Positions 15,711 through 26,867 of a stretch of DNA of 64,000 bases are shown here, one piece after another. The stretch's first letter is position 1, and the number at the start of each line of letters is the position of its first letter. The DNA comes from WHSW01 sp963767475 (GTDB lineage: Bacteria > Actinomycetota > Thermoleophilia > Solirubrobacterales > 70-9): assembly GCA_963767475.1 (NCBI GenBank), contig CAVYEI010000002.1:1794490-1858489 (forward strand), written 5' to 3'. The notes under the pieces are model-generated. The model saw only the letters and a list, made by a program, of their open reading frames with translations, ran no database searches and had not been told where the DNA came from. The position numbers were made by a program, and so were the translations under genes.

Positions 15711-16079
15711 TCAGCAGCGAAAGCCGACGGTGGCGTTCGAGGGCAGGCTGTCGGCGTCGCCGGCCCACTCGGCGATCAGCCGGCAGTTGCCCTTTCGCTT
15801 GCGGTTCACCTTGGTCGAGAACGAGCCCTCGAGGTTGATCGTCGCCACGGTTGAGCGCACCCGCCGGTAGGGCGCGTTCTTGCGCTTGCTGCGCACGACG
15901 GTCACGTTCACCGGGCCGCCGGGCTGGGCCGGCAGGACAGCGCCCTGGACGTGGATGCTCTCACCGGTGACCCCGACCGCAACGCTGGTCGACGTCGGCG
16001 CCGGGTCCTGACCGTTCGCGGCGGCCGGCACGATCGCAATCGCGCAGATCCCGCTCACGAACACCACCCGCCAGCGCAC
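15711..16079 (-). CDS. Small secreted beta-rich protein
   Basis: 122 aa with a signal peptide (MRWRVVFVSGICAIAIVPAA) and a mature region with an Ig-like strand pattern (SIHVQGAVLP..GPVNVTVVRSKR). Two Cys in the mature part (GNCRLIAEW and the terminal C) could form a disulphide. The GTG start lies 3 bp after the aldehyde dehydrogenase stop, so it is probably co-transcribed with that gene. No named family recognised. Confidence 0.65.
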   Translation of the reverse strand: MRWRVVFVSGICAIAIVPAAANGQDPAPTSTSVAVGVTGESIHVQGAVLPAQPGGPVNVTVVRSKRKNAPYRRVRSTVATINLEGSFSTKVNRKRKGNCRLIAEWAGDADSLPSNATVGFRC

Positions 16080-16082
16080 GAC

Positions 16083-17570
16083 TCAGAGCTGGGTGAAGAC
16101 CGACTTGGTCTCGAGGTAGGCGTCGAGGTTGTGATGGCCCTTCTCGCGCCCGATCCCGGAGGCCTTGTAGCCGCCGAAGGGGACCGACGGGTCGCCGGCG
16201 CCCCAGGTGTTGATGTAGACGCTTCCGGCCTGCAGCAGCTTGGCGAGCTTGTGGGCGTTGGAGATGTCGCGCGTCCAGACGCCGGCGGCGAGCCCATACT
16301 CGGTGTCGTTGGCGCGCCGGGCGACCTCCTCCAGGTCGTCGAACGGCTGCGCGACCAGCACCGGGCCGAAGATCTCCTCGCGGGCGATCTTCATCTCGTC
16401 GGAGACGCCGGTGAACAGGGTCGGGTCGACGAAGTAGCCGCCGTTCTCGCCGTTGGAGGGCGTGCCGCCGGCGACCGCCTCGGCGCCCTCCGCGAGCCCG
16501 GAGTCGATGTAGCCGGTGACCCGGCCGAGCTGCTCCTCGGAGATCAGCGGCCCGAACTGCGTCTCAGGGTCGAGCCCGGCGCCGACCTTGGCCTCGGAGG
16601 CGAACCCGGCCAGCTTCTCGATCACCTGGTCGAAGATCTCGGCCTGCACGAACAGCCGCGAGGCGGCGTTGCAAGCCTGGCCGGAGTTGTAGTAGATGCC
16701 CTCGTAGGAGCCCTTGACCGCGGCTTCGAGGTCGGCGTCGGGGAGGATGATGTTCGGGCTCTTGCCGCCGAGCTCGAGCGTCACCCGCTTCAGCGCCCGG
16801 CCGCACTTGGCGCCGATCTCGCGCCCGACCGCGGTCGAGCCGGTGAAGGCGACCTTGTCGACGCCCGGGTGGTCGACGAGCGCGGCGCCGGTCTCGCCGT
16901 CGCCGGTGAGCACGTTGACGGTGCCCTCGGGGAAGCCTGCCTCGAGCGCCAGCTCGCCGAGCCGCAGCGCGGTCAGCGGCGTCTGCTCGGCCGGTTTGAG
17001 GATCAGCGGGCAGCCGGCGGCGAGCGCGGGAGAGATCTTCCACACGGCCATCAGCAGGGGGAAGTTCCAGGGCACGATCTGGGCGCAGACGCCGACCGGC
17101 TCGCGCAGCGTGTAACAGAACAGGTCGCGGGCGGAGACCGGGAAGGTCTCGCCCTCGATCTTCGTCGGCCAGCCGGCGTAGTAGCGCAGGTGGGCGACCG
17201 AGGCGCCGACGTCGGCCTTGGCCGCGGCCAGCGGCTTGCCGTTGTCGAGCGACTCGAGCTCGGCAAGCTCGGCGCCATTGGCCTTGATCAGTTCGGCGAG
17301 CGTGTACATCAGCCCGGCGCGCTTCGACGGGGAGACCTTGCGCAGCGGCCCCTCGAGCGCTCCGCGGGCCGCGGCTACGGCGCGGTCGACGTCCTCGGCT
17401 CCGGCCTGGGCCACCTCGCAGATCGGCTCGCCGGTGGCCGGGTCGATGGTGGCGAAGGTGCGCCCGTCGCCGGCCTCGAGGCGCTCGCCGCCGATCAGCA
17501 GCTTGTGTGGGCCGGCGGCGACGAATTCGCGCGCGGCGTCGGAGAGCGCTTCGGCGGTGGCGGTGGCCAT
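16083..17570 (-). CDS. NAD(P)-dependent aldehyde dehydrogenase
   Basis: 495 aa, normal for the superfamily. Oxidises an aldehyde to the acid. Motifs: IVPWNFPLLMAVWK and LILKPAEQTPL (cofactor), FTGSTAVGREI, the general base in LELGGKSPNI, and the catalytic Cys in NSGQACNAASRLFV, plus EEIFGPVL and the C-terminal PFGGYKASGIGRE. The overall pattern is closest to betaine-aldehyde/phenylacetaldehyde-type enzymes, but the substrate is not assignable. It is followed at 3 bp by the small secreted protein. Confidence 0.93.
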   Translation of the reverse strand: MATATAEALSDAAREFVAAGPHKLLIGGERLEAGDGRTFATIDPATGEPICEVAQAGAEDVDRAVAAARGALEGPLRKVSPSKRAGLMYTLAELIKANGAELAELESLDNGKPLAAAKADVGASVAHLRYYAGWPTKIEGETFPVSARDLFCYTLREPVGVCAQIVPWNFPLLMAVWKISPALAAGCPLILKPAEQTPLTALRLGELALEAGFPEGTVNVLTGDGETGAALVDHPGVDKVAFTGSTAVGREIGAKCGRALKRVTLELGGKSPNIILPDADLEAAVKGSYEGIYYNSGQACNAASRLFVQAEIFDQVIEKLAGFASEAKVGAGLDPETQFGPLISEEQLGRVTGYIDSGLAEGAEAVAGGTPSNGENGGYFVDPTLFTGVSDEMKIAREEIFGPVLVAQPFDDLEEVARRANDTEYGLAAGVWTRDISNAHKLAKLLQAGSVYINTWGAGDPSVPFGGYKASGIGREKGHHNLDAYLETKSVFTQL

Positions 17571-17578
17571 CGCCTTTG

Positions 17579-17584
17579 ATCCTA
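17579..17584 (-). promoter_or_regulatory. -10 box for a leaderless transcript
   Basis: TAGGAT on the minus strand ends 8 nt before the ATG (17570) of the aldehyde dehydrogenase. Confidence 0.45.
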
Positions 17585-17608
17585 GTTAGCCGCGCGCGGC
17601 GGGGTCGC

Positions 17609-18382
17609 TCAGCAGGGTGGGGCGGGTGCGGGTGTCTGCGCGGCGAGCGCAGCCTGGTACTCGGCCATCTGCTGCTCGTAGGTGATCCGCTCCTGCTCGT
17701 CGGGGATCCCGTCGGCGTCCTCGTCGAGGTTCGCCGGGTCGAGGTCCTCGGGCGGCTCGATCGGCGGCGTCGGTGGCGGTGGAGGCGGCTCGGCCGGGGC
17801 GCAGGTCGACGTCGCGGCGGCCGAGGCGCCGACCTCGCTGGTCGCGGTGCCGTCGGCGGCGGCGTTCTCCGGCGCCGTGCCGGGGTCGCGCCCGGTGATC
17901 TCGGTGGCGGTTTCGGTCGCGTGATCGCGCGTCGTCTCGGGATCCTTGTCGGGCTTGTCCTTGTCGCCGGAGCGCGAGTAGCCGGTGGCGAGCACGTCGC
18001 CGCGGCCGTCGGGATCCTTGGGACTCTCGGGCTCGCCGTAGGCGGTGATCCGCACGCTGTAGTTGCCCGAGCCGACGTAGGGGACCCAGAGCGAGGTGCC
18101 GCCGGCGCCGACTCCGCCGTAGTCGATCACCGAGCCGTCGGCTCGAGTGACCGTGGCCGAGTAGCTGTCGGCGTTCGGAACCGAGTTGAAGGAGACGTCG
18201 ATCTTGCAGACGACGCCGTCCTCGAGCACGCCACAGGAATCGAGCGAGGTGGAAACGGAGATCGCCGCCGGTCCCGGGCTTGCCGTGACCGGCTGGAACG
18301 CTTGATCTGAAATCGCGAACGCCGGCAACGGGGCGGCCAGCGCGAGCAGCGCGAGTAACACAGCTCGTCTCCTTCCAGCCAC
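17609..18382 (-). CDS. Secreted protein with Pro-rich linker and calcium-loop-like tail
   Basis: 257 aa. Signal peptide with an RRR n-region and AAPLPAFA cleavage zone. The mature N-terminal domain (about 30-125) looks fibronectin/Ig-like (FNSVPNADSYSATVTRADGS...SGNYSVRITAYG). After an acidic/Thr-rich stretch and a Pro run comes DEDADGIPDEQE, a thrombospondin-3/EF-hand-like calcium motif. GTG 18382 has GGAGGG upstream. Codon 9 is TTA, the second TTA-containing gene in this window. The extracellular role is unknown. Confidence 0.7.
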   Translation of the reverse strand: MAGRRRAVLLALLALAAPLPAFAISDQAFQPVTASPGPAAISVSTSLDSCGVLEDGVVCKIDVSFNSVPNADSYSATVTRADGSVIDYGGVGAGGTSLWVPYVGSGNYSVRITAYGEPESPKDPDGRGDVLATGYSRSGDKDKPDKDPETTRDHATETATEITGRDPGTAPENAAADGTATSEVGASAAATSTCAPAEPPPPPPTPPIEPPEDLDPANLDEDADGIPDEQERITYEQQMAEYQAALAAQTPAPAPPC

Positions 18383-18386
18383 GATC

Positions 18387-20213
<1,827 letters not shown>

Positions 20214-20257
20214 GGGATCTCACACATCGGACCGGCCCCAACTGGGAAGATCAGGTG

Positions 20258-21877
20258 ATGGCCGTGGGTGCGATGACGTTCTTCTACAAACGTCTCGGGG
20301 CGCGCTACCCGCTTGCCTTCATGGCGGTCGAGCTGCAGACCGCGCTGGTGATCGTCGGCGGCACCCTGGCGCTTTTCACCTTCTACTTCGACGGCTCCAC
20401 CGAGGAGTACCTGACCGTGCTCGCGATCGCGCTCGTGCTCACCGAGGCCGCGATCCTCGCCTCGCTGTGGCGGATCAGGGGCCAGATCCGCCCGATCCGC
20501 AAGTGGATCGCCGGCGACCGCTCAGAGCAATCGACCCACGACGCCTGGTCGTCGGCGATCAACCTGCCGGTGCTGCTCTTGAAGCGCGACCTGCCGATCC
20601 CGGTGCTGGTCTCGGTGATCCCGATCTGCATCGTCTCGGTCGTCATCCTCGACCTGCCGGCGCTGGGGATCTTCCCGCTGCTCGCCGGGGCGGCGGTGGC
20701 GATGGGCTACTCGGCGATCCTCCACTACCTCGCGGTCGAGGCCGGGATGCGGCCGGTCCTGATCGACATCAATTCCGCCCTCTCGCCGCGCCAGCGCACC
20801 GACTTCTGGGCGATCTCGCTGCGTACTCGGCTGCTGGTGGCGCTGCCGCTGATCAACCTGATCACCGGTCTGGTCGTCGCCGCGCTCACGTCTGACGGCG
20901 GCGGCAGCTCCAACCTCGGCCTCGACGTGCTCGTCGCGCTGCTGGTCGCGACCACGATCTCGCTCGAGCTCACGGTGATGCTTTCGAAGTCGATCCTGCG
21001 CCCGCTGCGCGACGTCTCGCGCGCGGTCGAGCGGGTCGCCGACGGCGACTACGACGTCAGCGTCCCGGTGACCACCGGCGACGAGCTCGGCGAGCTGGCG
21101 GCGAGCTTCAACGAGATGGTCGCCGGGCTGGCCGAGCGCGAGCGCATCCGCGAGGCCTTCGGCACCTACCTCGACAAGGAGGTCGCCGAGTACATCCTCT
21201 CCGAGGGTTTCACCGAGGAGGGAGTCGAGGTCGAGGTCAGCATCCTCTTCTGCGACGTCCGCGACTTCACCGAGTTCGCCTCCGGGGCGACGCCGCAGGA
21301 GGTGGTCGCGGCGCTCAACCGGCTGTTCGAGGTGATCGTGCCGATCATCGCCCGCCACGGCGGCCATGTCGACAAGTTCGAGGGCGACGGCCTGCTCGCC
21401 GTCTTCGGCGCCCCGGAGCCGTTCATCGACCACGCCGACCGCGCCGTTCGCGCCGCCTGCGCGATCGGCACCGCGGTTAACGAAGACGGCCGCGCCGGCG
21501 AGCTGCGGATCGGCGTCGGCGTCAACACCGGCGACGTGATCGCGGGCGCGATCGGCGGCGCCGGGCGGCTCAACTTCTCGGTCATCGGCGGCGCCGTCAA
21601 CGTCGCCGCCCGGGTCGAGGCGCAGACGCGCGAGACCGACGACAACATCCTGATCACGGGCGAGACCTGGAAGCGGCTCTCGCACGAGTTCGAGGCCGAG
21701 AGCCGCGGCAAGGCCGAGCTCAAGGGCGTCGCCGAGCCGGTGGCGCTGTACGCGCCGACGCTCGCGGGCCAGGCCGAGGAGCCGGCCGTCCCCGACGACG
21801 AGGCGGAAGCCGACCTCACGCTGTCGGCAATCGCCCGCCGCATGCGCCGCGCGGCCCGGCCGAGGATGCGCCGGTGA
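20258..21877 (+). CDS. Membrane-bound class III adenylate/guanylate cyclase with HAMP domain
   Basis: 539 aa. Six or so membrane segments in two groups (about 20-90 and 120-260), a HAMP linker (LRPLRDVSRAVERVADGDYDVSVPV) and a class III catalytic domain at about 340-500. The catalytic domain keeps the metal-binding Asp residues (FCDVRDFTEF; KFEGDGLLAVFG), the purine-site Lys just before EGD, and VNVAARVEAQTR. It should make cAMP (or cGMP) in response to a membrane-sensed signal. ATG 20258 is chosen over ATG 20273. Its stop overlaps the next gene (GTGA). Confidence 0.88.
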   Translation: MAVGAMTFFYKRLGARYPLAFMAVELQTALVIVGGTLALFTFYFDGSTEEYLTVLAIALVLTEAAILASLWRIRGQIRPIRKWIAGDRSEQSTHDAWSSAINLPVLLLKRDLPIPVLVSVIPICIVSVVILDLPALGIFPLLAGAAVAMGYSAILHYLAVEAGMRPVLIDINSALSPRQRTDFWAISLRTRLLVALPLINLITGLVVAALTSDGGGSSNLGLDVLVALLVATTISLELTVMLSKSILRPLRDVSRAVERVADGDYDVSVPVTTGDELGELAASFNEMVAGLAERERIREAFGTYLDKEVAEYILSEGFTEEGVEVEVSILFCDVRDFTEFASGATPQEVVAALNRLFEVIVPIIARHGGHVDKFEGDGLLAVFGAPEPFIDHADRAVRAACAIGTAVNEDGRAGELRIGVGVNTGDVIAGAIGGAGRLNFSVIGGAVNVAARVEAQTRETDDNILITGETWKRLSHEFEAESRGKAELKGVAEPVALYAPTLAGQAEEPAVPDDEAEADLTLSAIARRMRRAARPRMRR

Positions 21878-22353
21878 TCCGCACGCTGTCGCTGCTCAGC
21901 GTCGCCTGCATCGTCAGCGCGATCGCCCTGGTCGTGTTCGGCGAGGGCAACACGCCGGTGGTCATCGTCCTGATCCTGGCGGCCTTTGGGATCACGACCC
22001 TGCTTGGGATCCGCCGCGGCTACCACAAGGCGCGCGGGATCGTCAGCGATGCGCACACCCTGATCAGCGGCGACGTCCAGCACGCGCGCCTGGTCGGCGT
22101 CGGCGAGCCGAAGGGGTTCTTCACCCCCGAGGCGACCGTGATGCTCGAGCTCGAGGGCGAGGACGGCACGGTGCACCCGTTCGAGCGCGACGTCCCGATC
22201 CCATTTCCGATGGCCTGGAGCTACCGGATCGGCAAGCGCTTCAACCTGCCGCTGATGCAAACCGACCTCTCGGGCTTGATGCAGTTCGAGCTCAAGCGCG
22301 AGGGCATGGACGTCAGCGTCGGCCGCGGTGTAGCGCCCGAAGCAAAGACGTGA
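21874..22353 (+). CDS. Two-TM protein with a conserved PFP-AW domain (paralogue of the 30220 gene)
   Basis: 159 aa. Two membrane segments (about 5-45) and a cytoplasmic or extracellular domain with RLVGVGEPKG...TVMLELEGEDG...FERDVPIPFPMAWSYRIGKRF. The same domain, without membrane segments, is encoded at 30220-30540, so this is a small lineage-specific family that I cannot name. GTG 21874 overlaps the cyclase stop by 4 bp, so it is translationally coupled to a cAMP-producing enzyme and might modulate it (inference). Confidence 0.7.
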   Translation: MIRTLSLLSVACIVSAIALVVFGEGNTPVVIVLILAAFGITTLLGIRRGYHKARGIVSDAHTLISGDVQHARLVGVGEPKGFFTPEATVMLELEGEDGTVHPFERDVPIPFPMAWSYRIGKRFNLPLMQTDLSGLMQFELKREGMDVSVGRGVAPEAKT

Positions 22354-22366
22354 GAGTCTTTCGGTG

Positions 22367-24613
22367 ATGGAGAGCAGGGATGCGCGTCGTCTGAGAGGGT
22401 CGGCGTCACGGGGATTCGGCGTGCTTGCCGTGGTCTGTGCGACCCTCGGTCTCGCCGCCTCGGCCCAGGCTTACGTCGTCCGCGGCAGCATGGACCAGGT
22501 CTACGTCACCGGCGCCACCCCGGGCCAGAAGCTGACCCTGGTCGATAAGCACGGCGACACCGTGCAGACGAAGACCGCCGGCGCGCTCGGCGGGATCGTC
22601 TATCGCAAGGTGATCCCCGGCGGCGGCTACCGGGTCCTCGCCGGCTCCGAGAAGTCGCGCCGGGTGAAGGTGATGACGACGAAGTCGAAGCCGCCGGACA
22701 CCTCGATCTACGACCAGCAGATCGCCTCCGACGGCTACGGCTATCTGACCACGCGCGACGGCACCCAGCTGGCGATCAACGTCTACCCGCCGACGGTCCC
22801 CGGCCCGCCCCCGTATCCGACGCTGATCGAGTACTCCGGCTATGGCTACGCCAGGCCGAGCGGCGGCCAGAGCTCGATCCAGGCGATCGTCGGCGCGCTC
22901 GGGTTCGCGGTCGTCGACGTCAACATGCGCGGCACCGGCTGCTCGGGCGGCTCCTTCGACTTCTTCGAGCCGGCCCAGTCGCTCGACGGCTACGACGTGG
23001 TCGAGACGATCGCCCGCCAGCCCTGGGTGATGCACAACAAGGTTGGGATGATGGGCGTCTCCTACGGCGGCATCAGCCAGCTGTTCGTCGCCGCCACGCG
23101 GCCGCCGAGCCTGTCCGCGATCGCGCCGCTGTCGGTGCTCGACCAGACGCAGACGACGCTCTATCCGGGCGGCATCCTCAACACCGGCTTCGCCCTCAAC
23201 TGGGCCGAGGAGCGGGTCCACGACGCCGAGGCCGCCTCGCCGGACGGCGGCCAGGCCTGGGCCTACGAGCAGATCCAGAACGGCGATCAGATCTGCAAGG
23301 ACAACCAGCAGCTCCATCCGCAGGCGGTCGACCTGCTCGCCAAGGTGAGGCGCAACTCGAGCTACAAGCCGAAGGTCGCCGACCCGCTGGCGCCGCTCAC
23401 CTTCGTCGACAAGATCAAGGTGCCGACGTTCATGGCCTGTCAGTGGACCGACGAGCAGACCGGCGGCCACTGCCCGACGCTCGCCTCACGCTTCACCGGC
23501 ACCGACAAGAAGTGGTTCACGTTCACCAACGGAACCCACGTCGACTCGCTCGCCCCCGAGACCTTCAACAAGTGGTACGACTTCCTCTCGCTCTACGTCG
23601 CGCAGCGAAAACCGAACCCCGACCCGGTTCAGATCGTCGGCGCGCCGGTCGTCTACCAGGTGGCGATGGGCATCAGCGGCGTCACCCTGCCGCCGGACCC
23701 GATCCAGACGCAGCCCGACTTCGACTCGGCGCTGGCCGCCTTCGAGGCCCAGCCGCCGGTCCGGATCCTGTTCGACAACGGGGCGGGCGGCCAGCCCGGC
23801 TACCCGTATCCCGGGTTCGAGCAGTCGTTCAGCAAGTTCCCCGTTCCGGGGACGAAGGCGAAGTCGTTCTTCCTCGACAGCGGCGCCGCGATGCGCTCGA
23901 AGCCGCCGGCGGACGGCGCTGCCGACTCGTTCAAGTGGAACCCGGCGGCGCGGCCGCCGACAGACTTCACGGGCGACACCGGGTCCGGTACCGACGGGCT
24001 GTGGACCGAGTCCCCGCCCTACAACTGGACCCAGAACCCGGCCGGGACGGCTGCGTCGTATGTGACCGCGCCGCTGAAGTCGAACACCACGGTCCTCGGC
24101 GCGGGGGCGCTGCAGGCCTGGGTGCGCTCCTCGGCGCCCGACGTCGACCTGCAGGTGACGATCTCCGAAGTCCGGCCCGACGGCAAGGAGGTCTTCGTCC
24201 AGGGAGGCTGGCTGAAGGCCGCCGCCCGCAAGCTCGACCCCGAGAAGAGCACCAAGCTGGAGCCGGTGCTGAGCCTGCGAAAGCGCGACCGGGCGCCGAT
24301 GCCGAAGGGCAAGTTCGCGAAGCTGACGATCCCGCTCTACTACCAGGGCCACGCCTACCGGCGTGGCTCGCAGATCCGGGTCATCGTGAGCGCCGTCGAC
24401 GGCGACCAGCCGATCTGGGCCTTCGCCGAAGCGGTGCCGAACGGAACCGCGAAGATCGAGATCGCGCACTCGCCCGAGATGCCGTCGAAGCTGTTGCTGC
24501 CCGTCGCCGGGTCCGTCAACGTGCCGACCGGGTTGCCGCCCTGTCCCGGCCTTCGCGGCGAGCCCTGCCGCGAGTTCGTCCCCTACGCGAACAAGACCAA
24601 GCCGCTGCGCTGA
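22367..24613 (+). CDS. Secreted CocE/NonD-family hydrolase (X-Pro dipeptidyl-peptidase type)
   Basis: 748 aa. Signal peptide (cleavage near ASAQA), an N-terminal beta domain (about 40-110), an alpha/beta-hydrolase core and a C-terminal jelly-roll (PepX_C, from about 530). Catalytic Ser is in MMGVSYGGIS, Asp probably in CQWTDEQTGGHC and His in TNGTHVDS. Family members hydrolyse esters or X-Pro amides (cocaine esterase, X-prolyl peptidase). VVDVNMRGTGCSGG is the family's oxyanion region. The N-terminal beta domain is an extra beyond the usual family length of about 580. Confidence 0.87.
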   Translation: MESRDARRLRGSASRGFGVLAVVCATLGLAASAQAYVVRGSMDQVYVTGATPGQKLTLVDKHGDTVQTKTAGALGGIVYRKVIPGGGYRVLAGSEKSRRVKVMTTKSKPPDTSIYDQQIASDGYGYLTTRDGTQLAINVYPPTVPGPPPYPTLIEYSGYGYARPSGGQSSIQAIVGALGFAVVDVNMRGTGCSGGSFDFFEPAQSLDGYDVVETIARQPWVMHNKVGMMGVSYGGISQLFVAATRPPSLSAIAPLSVLDQTQTTLYPGGILNTGFALNWAEERVHDAEAASPDGGQAWAYEQIQNGDQICKDNQQLHPQAVDLLAKVRRNSSYKPKVADPLAPLTFVDKIKVPTFMACQWTDEQTGGHCPTLASRFTGTDKKWFTFTNGTHVDSLAPETFNKWYDFLSLYVAQRKPNPDPVQIVGAPVVYQVAMGISGVTLPPDPIQTQPDFDSALAAFEAQPPVRILFDNGAGGQPGYPYPGFEQSFSKFPVPGTKAKSFFLDSGAAMRSKPPADGAADSFKWNPAARPPTDFTGDTGSGTDGLWTESPPYNWTQNPAGTAASYVTAPLKSNTTVLGAGALQAWVRSSAPDVDLQVTISEVRPDGKEVFVQGGWLKAAARKLDPEKSTKLEPVLSLRKRDRAPMPKGKFAKLTIPLYYQGHAYRRGSQIRVIVSAVDGDQPIWAFAEAVPNGTAKIEIAHSPEMPSKLLLPVAGSVNVPTGLPPCPGLRGEPCREFVPYANKTKPLR

Positions 24614-24620
24614 GCACGCC

Positions 24621-25304
24621 CTAGGCGGACTCCGGATCCTCGAACACTCGACGCGACGGCGCGCCGGGACGCAGCTTGCTTGCGCCCTCGGGGCGCAGCC
24701 CGTCGAGGATGATCCGCAGGTAGCGCTTCCAGAGGTCGTCGCGAAGGCCGGGGAAAGGGATGTCGGCGGTGGCGCTGGCGGCGTTGATCAGCATCCCGAC
24801 GTCGGTGCCCGAGAGGTCGGCGCGGACTGCGCCCGCTTCCTGGGCGCGCTTGACCAGCGCCGTCATCGCGACCACGATCGCCCGCCGGCGGGGCTCGAGG
24901 GCGGTGTTCATCATGCACTGGTCCTTGGCCGCGTCGGTGACCGCGCGGTCGCCGACCGAGCGCTCGACCATCTCGTAGAGGAAGCGCTCGAAGCCGGCGC
25001 TGGGGTCCGGGTCCGCGAGGCAGTCGGCGGCGATCTCGAGCAACGAATCCATCTGCGTCTCGACGATCGCCTGGATCAGGTCGTCCTTGCTCGCGAAGCG
25101 GCGAAACAGCGTCGCCTCGCCGACCCCGGCCCGGTGGGCGATCTCCGCAGTCGAAGCCTCGAGCCCGCGCTCGCCGAACACCTCGATCGCCGCGGCGACG
25201 ATCCGCTCGCGGTTTCGCTGCGCGTCGGCGCGCAGCTCGCGGACTCTCTCTTCGGTGGCGGCGATGTCCGGGAGTGTAAGCGGCGCGCTGGCCGGCTCAG
25301 GCAC
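24621..25304 (-). CDS. TetR-family transcriptional repressor
   Basis: 227 aa. N-terminal HTH at about 25-70 (RNRERIVAAAIEVFGERG...AEIAHRAGVGEATLFRRFASKDDLI) and a ligand-binding C-terminal domain. GTG 25304 overlaps the stop of the MFS gene by 8 bp, so efflux pump and repressor form one operon. Expected role: repress the operon from the operator at 26809-26828 and release it on binding an exported compound. Confidence 0.88.
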   Translation of the reverse strand: MPEPASAPLTLPDIAATEERVRELRADAQRNRERIVAAAIEVFGERGLEASTAEIAHRAGVGEATLFRRFASKDDLIQAIVETQMDSLLEIAADCLADPDPSAGFERFLYEMVERSVGDRAVTDAAKDQCMMNTALEPRRRAIVVAMTALVKRAQEAGAVRADLSGTDVGMLINAASATADIPFPGLRDDLWKRYLRIILDGLRPEGASKLRPGAPSRRVFEDPESA

Positions 25305-26790
25305 CAACTGGGACCAACTCCCCGGTGTCGCCGGCTCCGGTGTCGCCGGCGTCGATCCGGGCGACGTCGCGGCGGCGCAGCAGGGTCGCGGTCGCCACCG
25401 CCCCGGCCGCCACCAGCGCCGCCGCGATGATGAAGGCGAGCTGGAAGCCGTCGACGAGCGCCGTCGTCTGCTGGGCGGCGCTCGGCGAGTCGCCGAAGCC
25501 GGCGAGCGCGCTGGCGGTGCGGTCGTTGGCGAATGTGGACAGGATCGCGAGCCCGAGCGCGCCGCCGATCTGCTGCGAGGTGTTGAACACCCCGGATGCC
25601 AGGCCGGCGTCCTTGGCGGCGACGTTCGTGGTCCCGACAAGGGTCAGGGGGACGAAGGTCAGTCCCATCCCGATCGCGATCGGCGCGAACCCGGCCAGCA
25701 GGCTGAGATAGGTGCCGCCGACCTGGGTCGTCGCCGCCAGGATCGCCAGCCCGACCGCGGCCAGGGTGGTACCGGTGACGAGCACCGTCTTCGTTCCCAG
25801 GCGCCCGATCAACTGCTGGGCGGCGACCGAGCCGACCACGATCCCGGCGCTGATCGGCAGGAAGGCGACCCCGGTCTCGAGCGCGGAGTAGCCGAGCACG
25901 TTCTGCAGATACAGGGTGCAGAAGAAGAACATCGCGAACATCCCCGAGACCACCAGCAGCATCACGCCGTTGGCCGTTGCCAGGGAACGCATGCGGAAGA
26001 GGTCGAGGCGGACCAGGGGCGCGTGCGAGCGGCTCTCGATCCAGACGAAGGTTGCGAGCAGGGCGGCGGCGACGGCGAGCAGTCCGAGCGTGCTCGGCGA
26101 GCCCCAGCCCCAGTCGATCGACTTGACGATCGCGTAGACCATCACCAGCAGCCCGGAGGTGACCGTGATCGCCCCGAGGGCGTCGAAGTGGCGAACCGCG
26201 CCCTCCTGGCGCGACTCGGGCACCCAGCGGAAGGCGGCGATCACGACCGCGATCGCGATCGGCACGTTGACGAAGAAGACCCACTCCCAGGAGAGGAACT
26301 CGACCAGGATGCCGCCGAACAGCAGGCCTGCGGCGGCCCCACCGGCGGCGATCGCGCCCCAGACGGCGAGCGCCTTGGTCCGCTGCTCGCCCTCGGAGAA
26401 GGTGGTGGTGATGATCGAGAGCGCGGCGGGGGAGACGAGCGCGCCACCGAAGCCCTGAAGCGCGCGAGCGCCGATCAGCATCGTGTCCGAGGTCGCCAGC
26501 CCGTTGAGCAGCGAGGCCCCGGCGAAGATCACTACTCCGGCGACGAACAGCCGCCGGCGGCCGAGCAGGTCGGCCATCCGCCCGCCGAGCAGCAAAAAGC
26601 CGCCGAACATCAGCGTGTAGCCGTTGACGACCCACTGCAGCGAGGAGTCGGAAATCGAGAGGTCGGTCTGGATCGCGGGCAGCGCGACATTGACCACGGT
26701 CGCGTCCAAGACGACCATGAACTGCGCGAAGCAGACGACGACGAGGGTTAGCCAGGGATTGTTGAAGTGAGAGTGAGTGCTCCGGTTCAT
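25297..26790 (-). CDS. DHA2-type MFS drug efflux transporter (EmrB/QacA-like)
   Basis: 497 aa with 14 predicted membrane segments. Motif D1-type start (VVLDATVVNVALPAIQ), motif A GGRMADLLGRRRLF, and GARALQGFGGALVSPAALSII (motif C region) are typical of proton-driven multidrug exporters of the 14-TM family. ATG 26790 has no Shine-Dalgarno but a TACGGT box 7 nt upstream. Translationally coupled to the TetR gene. Substrate unknown. Confidence 0.92.
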   Translation of the reverse strand: MNRSTHSHFNNPWLTLVVVCFAQFMVVLDATVVNVALPAIQTDLSISDSSLQWVVNGYTLMFGGFLLLGGRMADLLGRRRLFVAGVVIFAGASLLNGLATSDTMLIGARALQGFGGALVSPAALSIITTTFSEGEQRTKALAVWGAIAAGGAAAGLLFGGILVEFLSWEWVFFVNVPIAIAVVIAAFRWVPESRQEGAVRHFDALGAITVTSGLLVMVYAIVKSIDWGWGSPSTLGLLAVAAALLATFVWIESRSHAPLVRLDLFRMRSLATANGVMLLVVSGMFAMFFFCTLYLQNVLGYSALETGVAFLPISAGIVVGSVAAQQLIGRLGTKTVLVTGTTLAAVGLAILAATTQVGGTYLSLLAGFAPIAIGMGLTFVPLTLVGTTNVAAKDAGLASGVFNTSQQIGGALGLAILSTFANDRTASALAGFGDSPSAAQQTTALVDGFQLAFIIAAALVAAGAVATATLLRRRDVARIDAGDTGAGDTGELVPVGA

Positions 26791-26797
26791 GGCGGGG

Positions 26798-26803
26798 ACC
26801 GTA
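26798..26803 (-). promoter_or_regulatory. -10 box for a leaderless efflux transcript
   Basis: TACGGT on the minus strand, 7 nt before ATG 26790 and directly downstream of the inverted-repeat operator. Confidence 0.5.
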
Positions 26804-26808
26804 GCACA

Positions 26809-26828
26809 AGCGGAGTGAAAGCTCCGCT
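26809..26828. promoter_or_regulatory. TetR operator (inverted repeat)
   Basis: AGCGGAG-N6-CTCCGCT, a perfect 7-bp inverted repeat just upstream of the MFS -10 box, in the usual place for a TetR-type repressor. A third CGGAG copy lies at 26832-26836. Confidence 0.65.
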
Positions 26829-26867
26829 AAAACGGAGCAATCACTTCACTTGTGTGACCAACTGCAC

